Shown: positions 32,075-36,904 of the stretch, one piece after another
Layout: each line of letters begins with the position of its first letter
How positions within the stretch are numbered: position 1 is the first letter of the stretch
Source: an uncultured Collinsella sp.
GTDB taxonomy: Bacteria; Actinomycetota; Coriobacteriia; Coriobacteriales; Coriobacteriaceae
Length of the DNA: 36,904 bases
Direction: 5' to 3'
Assembly: GCA_902475245.1 (NCBI GenBank)
Contig: CABRYP010000027.1
Location: forward strand, 1 to 36,904
Made by a program: the position numbers and the translations under genes
The notes under the pieces: model-generated
The model's input: only the letters and a program-made list of their open reading frames with translations
Database searches by the model: none
Told to the model about the DNA's origin: nothing

Positions 32075-34792
32075 ATGGATACTGTCAGCAATTACACCGA
32101 AACGCTCGAAAAGACCGTCCGTGACCTTCTCGAGCGGCAGGAGGATCTGATCAGGACTGCCTTTACCGACCAGCTTACCGGGCTTGGCAACCGTGGCGGC
32201 TTTGCCCGTTCCCTCGAGGAGCTCTGGGAGCAGGACGCCCCCGTTACCATGGCGTTCATCGATATCGACAATCTCAAGCACTGCAACGACGTCTTTGGGC
32301 ATGACGAGGGCAACCGCTATATCTTGCAGGTAAGTCTCTACCTTAAGCTGTATATGAAGGTGGGCGAAGCGGCGTTTCGCATAGGCGGCGACGAGTTTGC
32401 CATCCTATCTACGATTGCAACCGAGGACGACCTCGCCGAACGTCTGGAGCACTGTCGAGAGGTCCTGCTCAAAAATAACGATTCCGAGATGCCTCACTCG
32501 TTTAGCTACGGAGTGTCACACGCCGACCCCGCCTTGGGCGAAGCCTCCAATCGCATGACGCTCGATGCCGACCATCGTATGTACGACTACAAGCTGCGCC
32601 ATGCCGTGCACCTCGATCGACGCAATATCACGCAAGTCCACGCCGACGACTTCGAAGTTAGCGATCGCATTTTCGACGCCCTTTCGATGCTCAATGAAGG
32701 CCGCTATTTCTTTATCGAGAACCTGGACAAACATCGCACCCTTTGGTCACAAGGCGCCATGCGCGATCTCGGCCTTCCTTCGGAGCATATAGACAACTGT
32801 CACGATTACTGGAAAACGCGTGTCCACCCCGATGACCTCGAGGCCTATAGCAACGATATCGACCAGATCTACAACGGCTCCAAGCACCGTCGCGTCATGC
32901 AATACCGCGTGCGCAATGCCACTGGTGACTACGCTCTCTGCCGTGCTCGCGGGTTTCGTATCGACGGCGACGAAGGTGTCCCCTCGCTCTATGTCGGCGA
33001 GCTCGTCAACCACTCACTTGCCGAGACCGTCGACGCCGCCACAGGTCTCGGAACGCAGCGCATGCTGGTCAACGCCATCGATGCCTGCCGCCGCGACCGT
33101 TGCGAGACGGGGCTTATAGCGGTGCGCATTCGTGGCACGGCAAAGCTCAACGAGCTCTACGGGGCCGAGGCCGTCGACAACCTGCTTGCCGAATACGCAG
33201 GCCGCATGTTGTCGATCACCCGTGGCAGGAGTCGCGTCTACCGCTCACGAAGCGTCCAGTTTGTCGTGCTCAGCAACGATTTGGACCACGAGGCATTCGA
33301 GCAACTGGTCCGTCATCTAAAAGAGGCCGTTTTCGCCCCTGTTCGAATCGCAGGCGATACCATTACCCCCGTCTGTCTAGTCGTTCCGGCCTTTTACGAG
33401 CGCCTAACCAATCAAGCGACTGCCGTTTTAGGCGAACTCGACCGTCGCCTTCGCACGGCCGGCGGACTTGTCCCCAACGATAGCCTCCCCATACCCGAGA
33501 TAGAGCGCAAAAGCGCTATCGCCGATCGCATCGATATGCTCACGGGCCTCTGTCGACCCAGCGAGTTTATGCGGCGCGCCAACGCATTTCTCGAGACAAG
33601 GCGTGACGGCGCCTGGTGTATCGCCACCGTCGACATGGGACACATGCGATTGTTCAATGAATGGCACGGGCAGACCGAGGGCGACCGCGTGCTCGCCGAT
33701 GTGGGCACGGTCCTCAAGGACATCGAGAATGCCGACATGGGTGTCGCAGGATACTGGGGCCAAGACGACTTTTGCATACTCATCCCCTTTGAGCACGACA
33801 CCGTCCATCAAATCTATAACAGCGTTCGCGAGGCCGTGGCCAAGCACGATGACGGCGTAGGCTTCTGGCCGTCCATGGGCGTCTACCCCATCGACTCCAA
33901 CGAGGAAATCACCATCGATGCGCAGGCCAAGGCCATGTTTACCAATCGGCGTGCAAAAAACGACTTTAAGGAGCGCATTGCCATTTTCCGCCCCGAGGAG
34001 TACGAGCGCGAAATCTCGTTCCACCGCACGCTGACCGAATTCCAGTACGCGCTCTCAAACGGCCGCATCACCTACTACTTGCAGCCCCAGGTCGACATGG
34101 AAACCGGCGAGATCACTGGCGCCGAAGCGCTTACGCGCTGGATTGACAAGGATGGCTCCCTCATTTCACCCGTCACCTTTATCCCCGCTCTCGAGGAAAG
34201 CGGTTTTGTGGTGACGCTCGACAAATACGTTTGGCAGGGCGTTGCCTCGTGGCTGCGCGAGCGCATCGATCGAGGGCTTCGCGTGGTTCCAATCTCGCTT
34301 AACGTGTCGCGCGTGGATATCCTTGCCTGCGACGTTGCCGAACATATGGGGGCGCTCGCCGCCCAATACAACCTACCGCCCGAACTCATGCGTATCGAGA
34401 TCACCGAGACGGCTTATACGGGAGAGTCCGAGGCCGTGGACAAACTGACGGCCGACCTGCACACCCGCGGCTTCTCGACCTATATGGACGATTTTGGCAC
34501 CGGCCAGTCCACGCTCGCGATGCTCAAGAACGTGAATGTCGACGTCATCAAGCTCGACCGCACCTTTGTGCCCACCGACCGCGATCAAGGCCGCAGCGCG
34601 CAGATTGTGTCATCGATGCTCGAGATGGCGCAGTCACTCCATCTGCCCGTCGTGGTCGAAGGCGTCGAGACAAATGAGCAGGCGAACATGCTACGACAGA
34701 TGGGCGCCCGCTACGCTCAGGGCTTCCTCTACTACCGCCCCATGCCGGCGAATGATTTTGAGGCATTGCTCGATGGTGGCAATAACAACTGA
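32075..34792 (+). CDS. GGDEF-PAS-GGDEF*-GGDEF*-EAL cyclic-di-GMP protein
   Basis: This 905-residue cytoplasmic protein has a canonical GGDEF domain at about residues 28-180 (GGDEF at 104-108, no RxxD inhibition site), a PAS-like region at about 205-315, a degenerate GGDEF at about 320-460 (motif replaced by RSVQF), a second degenerate GGDEF at about 485-635 (GQDDF) and an EAL domain at about 650-895. The EAL residues match active enzymes: Glu684, Asn743, Glu775, Asp805 and Asp806, Lys826, Glu862 and Gln882. It could therefore both make and break cyclic-di-GMP. There are no transmembrane segments. The ATG has only a weak AGAAAG site. It is a paralogue of the next gene. Confidence 0.9.
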   Translation: MDTVSNYTETLEKTVRDLLERQEDLIRTAFTDQLTGLGNRGGFARSLEELWEQDAPVTMAFIDIDNLKHCNDVFGHDEGNRYILQVSLYLKLYMKVGEAAFRIGGDEFAILSTIATEDDLAERLEHCREVLLKNNDSEMPHSFSYGVSHADPALGEASNRMTLDADHRMYDYKLRHAVHLDRRNITQVHADDFEVSDRIFDALSMLNEGRYFFIENLDKHRTLWSQGAMRDLGLPSEHIDNCHDYWKTRVHPDDLEAYSNDIDQIYNGSKHRRVMQYRVRNATGDYALCRARGFRIDGDEGVPSLYVGELVNHSLAETVDAATGLGTQRMLVNAIDACRRDRCETGLIAVRIRGTAKLNELYGAEAVDNLLAEYAGRMLSITRGRSRVYRSRSVQFVVLSNDLDHEAFEQLVRHLKEAVFAPVRIAGDTITPVCLVVPAFYERLTNQATAVLGELDRRLRTAGGLVPNDSLPIPEIERKSAIADRIDMLTGLCRPSEFMRRANAFLETRRDGAWCIATVDMGHMRLFNEWHGQTEGDRVLADVGTVLKDIENADMGVAGYWGQDDFCILIPFEHDTVHQIYNSVREAVAKHDDGVGFWPSMGVYPIDSNEEITIDAQAKAMFTNRRAKNDFKERIAIFRPEEYEREISFHRTLTEFQYALSNGRITYYLQPQVDMETGEITGAEALTRWIDKDGSLISPVTFIPALEESGFVVTLDKYVWQGVASWLRERIDRGLRVVPISLNVSRVDILACDVAEHMGALAAQYNLPPELMRIEITETAYTGESEAVDKLTADLHTRGFSTYMDDFGTGQSTLAMLKNVNVDVIKLDRTFVPTDRDQGRSAQIVSSMLEMAQSLHLPVVVEGVETNEQANMLRQMGARYAQGFLYYRPMPANDFEALLDGGNNN

Positions 34793-34850
34793 TACGCTCG
34801 CGCGCAAAACGCCACCGCCGAAGGGGACATTTGTCTCCATTAGCTAACTT

Positions 34851-34881
34851 ATATCCCCAATTCAAACCGAATTGGGGATAT
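34851..34881. repeat. Palindrome between the two cyclic-di-GMP genes
   Basis: ATATCCCCAATT and AATTGGGGATAT are perfect 12-base arms around a 7-base loop. No T run follows. It could be an operator, a weak terminator of the first gene or a small intergenic palindrome. Confidence 0.6.
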
Positions 34882-34919
34882 GATACAAACCGTTGTTCCG
34901 CCCAAGGAGGTTATTCATC

Positions 34920-36449
34920 ATGAACGAGTCATATCGCTTGGGCGAGCAATCGATTATTGCCTATCTTCAGCGACTTGCGAATGGCATCTCGACCGCCGAA
35001 CTCGATGTTACCGCACTGCCTGCTGAGCTACGCGCCGTTGGTGAGCAACTGCAAAAGACGCATGCCATCCTGCAACAAGAGCGTCAGCTGCTTGAGCGCA
35101 ACGCCTATATCGACCCGCTCACCAACTTGGGCAACCGCAACGGATTCGACCGTCACGTCGAGCAACTCTGGCGCAAAGGCGACCCCTTCACCTGCGCCTA
35201 TATTGACATCGACCATCTCAAGCATTGCAATGATAGGTTTGGCCACGCCGAAGGCAATCGCTATATTCTGAGCATCTGCCGCACGCTCTCCGAAACCATG
35301 GAGCACGATGAGATGCTGTTCCGTATCGGTGGAGACGAGTTTGTGCTCATCTCGCTCTCTGCAAACGAGATTGAACTCGAGCAACGCTTGGAGCAGGTAC
35401 GTACCAGGCTGATCGAGGCAAGCTCAGGTGGCAAGGCGCCCATGATCGGCAGTTTTAGCTTTGGCTGCTCGCGCGTCGATCCACTTGCTGGCGACACGCG
35501 TCGCCAGATGACGATGGATGCCGATCGCAAGATGTATCGCTATAAGCTTATGCATCGTGTGCAGCAACCGAAAGACGATGACGCGCCGCAACGCCCAATC
35601 GTCGATCAGCTTCCCTGCAACGACCGGGTGTTCCAAGCGATCTCCATGAGCTCCGAGACGCGCTATCCGTTTATCCTCAATCTCGATACGGGAGAATCGC
35701 AATGGTCGGTTAACGCCGTGCGCGATTTTGACCTGCCCTCCCAGCACCCTTTTAACTCACTCGACATGTGGCTCGCCCGCGTTCATCCCGAGGACCGCGA
35801 CAACGTACGCGCCGAGCTCGACATGGTGATAAACAGCACGTGGCACTTCCACTACATGCAGTATCACGTAATGGACGCCACCGGAAAATACGTGCTTTGC
35901 GACTGCACGGGCTACCGCTTGGACGGCACCGATACCGAGCCTAACATGTACGTGGGCATTATCATCAACCGAAGCTTGGCAGATACGACAGATTCCGTGA
36001 CCGGCCTGGGCGACATTCACGCCCTGGTTAACGCCATTGGCGAAATGCGTCGCGTGGCGCGCGAGGCAGGCTTTATTGCCATTAAGGTCGACGATATCGC
36101 CGAGGTCAATGCCCGCTTTGGATTCGATGCAGGCGACCGCGTTTTGGCAGAAAGCGCCGCCTGCCTCATGGATTGCTCGCGCGGCAAGGGTCGTCTGTTC
36201 CGCTCGACCGGACCGATGTTCGTGGCGCTCTTTGACGACTTTGATCCCGAAGAGACCGACGCGGTTGCAGACGAAATCGAACGGTTCTTGGGATCGCCCG
36301 TGCTCCTCGGCTCATTTGAATATCAGCCGCCCCTTCGCGTGGCGACGCTTCATCTGGACGCCGTCGACCGACAGCCCGTTTCCATTTTGAACGAACTTAA
36401 TGCGCTGATTAAAGAGGCGCCACAGGTACCGGGCACCAAGCTGGACTAG
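34920..36449 (+). CDS. GGDEF-PAS-GGDEF* diguanylate cyclase
   Basis: This 509-residue protein matches the first part of its upstream neighbour domain by domain: a helical N-terminus, a canonical GGDEF domain at about residues 62-215 (GGDEF at 137-141), a PAS-like segment at about 240-355 and a degenerate GGDEF at about 360-500 (motif replaced by TGPMF). It lacks the third GGDEF and the EAL domain, so it should only synthesise cyclic-di-GMP. The region DxLTxLGNRxGF and FIDID/YIDID, LKHCND and GNRYIL are shared with the neighbour. The ATG at 34920 has AAGGAGG nine bases upstream, better than the TTG at 34893. The pair probably arose by duplication. Confidence 0.9.
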   Translation: MNESYRLGEQSIIAYLQRLANGISTAELDVTALPAELRAVGEQLQKTHAILQQERQLLERNAYIDPLTNLGNRNGFDRHVEQLWRKGDPFTCAYIDIDHLKHCNDRFGHAEGNRYILSICRTLSETMEHDEMLFRIGGDEFVLISLSANEIELEQRLEQVRTRLIEASSGGKAPMIGSFSFGCSRVDPLAGDTRRQMTMDADRKMYRYKLMHRVQQPKDDDAPQRPIVDQLPCNDRVFQAISMSSETRYPFILNLDTGESQWSVNAVRDFDLPSQHPFNSLDMWLARVHPEDRDNVRAELDMVINSTWHFHYMQYHVMDATGKYVLCDCTGYRLDGTDTEPNMYVGIIINRSLADTTDSVTGLGDIHALVNAIGEMRRVAREAGFIAIKVDDIAEVNARFGFDAGDRVLAESAACLMDCSRGKGRLFRSTGPMFVALFDDFDPEETDAVADEIERFLGSPVLLGSFEYQPPLRVATLHLDAVDRQPVSILNELNALIKEAPQVPGTKLD

Positions 36450-36520
36450 CGTTATGGGGCGCATGATGGTTAATTTCCGATCTCGGGCGAACACATTGGG
36501 CAAATAGGCCGTACCCGCAG

Positions 36521-36709
36521 TTAGCCGAACGCCCCCCCGCAGTCCCTAGCGGGCCCGGGGGCACCGTTTCGATACTCTTGGTTTACTTTGCCTGATGCAA
36601 ATAAGTGCTCAACAAGATAGAACCTATCCCCCGCCACGGATATGCCCTCGAGTAAATCTGTTAAGCCAAGCCTATCAAATTCTATTGACAATTGGCTGCA
36701 TTGGTCCAT
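36521..36709 (-). CDS. Possible small protein, 62 residues, function unknown
   Basis: The frame gives MDQCSQLSIEFDRLGLTDLL... ending PARDCGGAFG. Composition through residue 50 looks like real protein, but the last 12 residues are encoded within a GC-rich hairpin (36531-36562), and there is no clear ribosome site. It begins 25 bases after the stop of a membrane protein on the same strand, so it could be a second cistron, a degraded gene tail or chance. No family is recognised. Confidence 0.3.
   Translation of the reverse strand: MDQCSQLSIEFDRLGLTDLLEGISVAGDRFYLVEHLFASGKVNQEYRNGAPGPARDCGGAFG
36531..36562. terminator. GC-rich hairpin near the right edge
   Basis: GCCCCC pairs with GGGGGC and CCGC with GCGG, with a bulge. 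The flanks are only weakly T-rich (ACCGTTTC). It may end the cyclic-di-GMP gene transcript from the left or the minus-strand transcript from the right. Confidence 0.4.
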
Positions 36710-36734
36710 TTTGTCGTCCAGCCACTTCCGCTGG

Positions 36735-36904
36735 CTATCGCCTCATAAACACAAACCTAACGAGCCGCACGAACGACAAAGAGGCCAAGCTGAACAGAAG
36801 TAGAACCAAAACTTCAAAAACGCTGGTATTCCAATCGCGTACCCAGCCCTCTACCGCCCACAAGAAAAACAGCAGCCCCATCCATAACGTCACAGAAGAA
36901 ATCA
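36735..36904 (-). CDS. Membrane protein, C-terminal part (5' end outside the window)
   Basis: An open minus-strand frame enters from the right edge and stops at TAG (36737-36735). The 56 visible residues contain two hydrophobic segments, VTLWMGLLFFLWAV and VFEVLVLLLFSLASL, and end FVFMRR. Positive residues follow the second segment, suggesting a cytoplasmic C-terminus. It has no upper limit here, so it may belong to a larger small-membrane-protein family. The identity is unknown. Confidence 0.5.
   Translation of the reverse strand, partial: ISSVTLWMGLLFFLWAVEGWVRDWNTSVFEVLVLLLFSLASLSFVRLVRFVFMRR

Noticed and set aside
31603..32124. 173-residue plus-strand frame
   Set aside because: Overlaps the patatin gene and the start of the cyclic-di-GMP gene, has no ribosome site and unlikely composition.

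Overview
The window looks like chromosomal DNA from a high-GC, Gram-positive, anaerobic gut actinobacterium of the class Coriobacteriia, most likely Collinsella or a close relative. This is inferred from gene content: a bile salt hydrolase, a reverse-type rubrerythrin, sortase-anchored surface proteins, an HTH-aminotransferase fusion and strong AGGAGG-type ribosome sites. No search was run. There is no rRNA, tRNA, CRISPR array, prophage or intact insertion sequence.

Layout. 1-1219 (minus): HIRAN protein, a 59-residue acidic protein and a metallophosphoesterase, with a terminator at the left edge. 1343-3952 (minus): aldehyde dehydrogenase and iron-type alcohol dehydrogenase, a two-gene operon behind a palindromic operator-like site. 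4209-4769: reverse rubrerythrin. 4842-7901: a MocR/PdxR-type regulator divergent from pdxS-pdxT (vitamin B6). 7902-8324: a gene-free stretch with two long perfect palindromes, a dispersed repeat and a cloverleaf-like multi-hairpin element. 8325-9224 (minus): a protein with an acidic head, a putative winged helix and a long RGG tail. 9439-9849: a short peptide deformylase. 9924-11444 (minus): HTH-aminotransferase fusion with repeated GTTCAATT sites upstream. 11607-13494: a LysR regulator divergent from an EamA transporter. 13653-15884: Kup potassium transporter. 15966-17596 (minus): bile salt hydrolase, and upstream of it a second deformylase-like protein without the catalytic glutamate. 17790-23140: AzgA-type purine permease followed by two tandem paralogous cell-wall-anchored beta-helix proteins. 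23348-24013: esterase-like protein. 24074-28636 (minus): UraA-type permease, MetE-like methyltransferase, LysR regulator and HAD phosphatase. 28736-30768: TPP riboswitch with terminator, then thiM, a thiamine-binding protein and thiE. 30881-31750 (minus): patatin-like phospholipase. 32075-36449: two related cyclic-di-GMP proteins. 36450-36904: a possible small gene and the 3' end of a membrane protein, both on the minus strand.

How it works together. Most of the window is vitamin supply (B6, thiamine), nucleobase uptake, redox and fermentation enzymes, and host-facing functions (bile acid deconjugation, surface proteins, c-di-GMP signalling). The most interesting items are the mutually exclusive stems plus terminator ahead of the bile salt hydrolase, the tandem surface-protein duplication that carried along the tail of the permease gene, the RGG-tailed protein next to a folded intergenic element, the two short deformylase-like proteins with altered active sites, and the operator array of the HTH-aminotransferase fusion.
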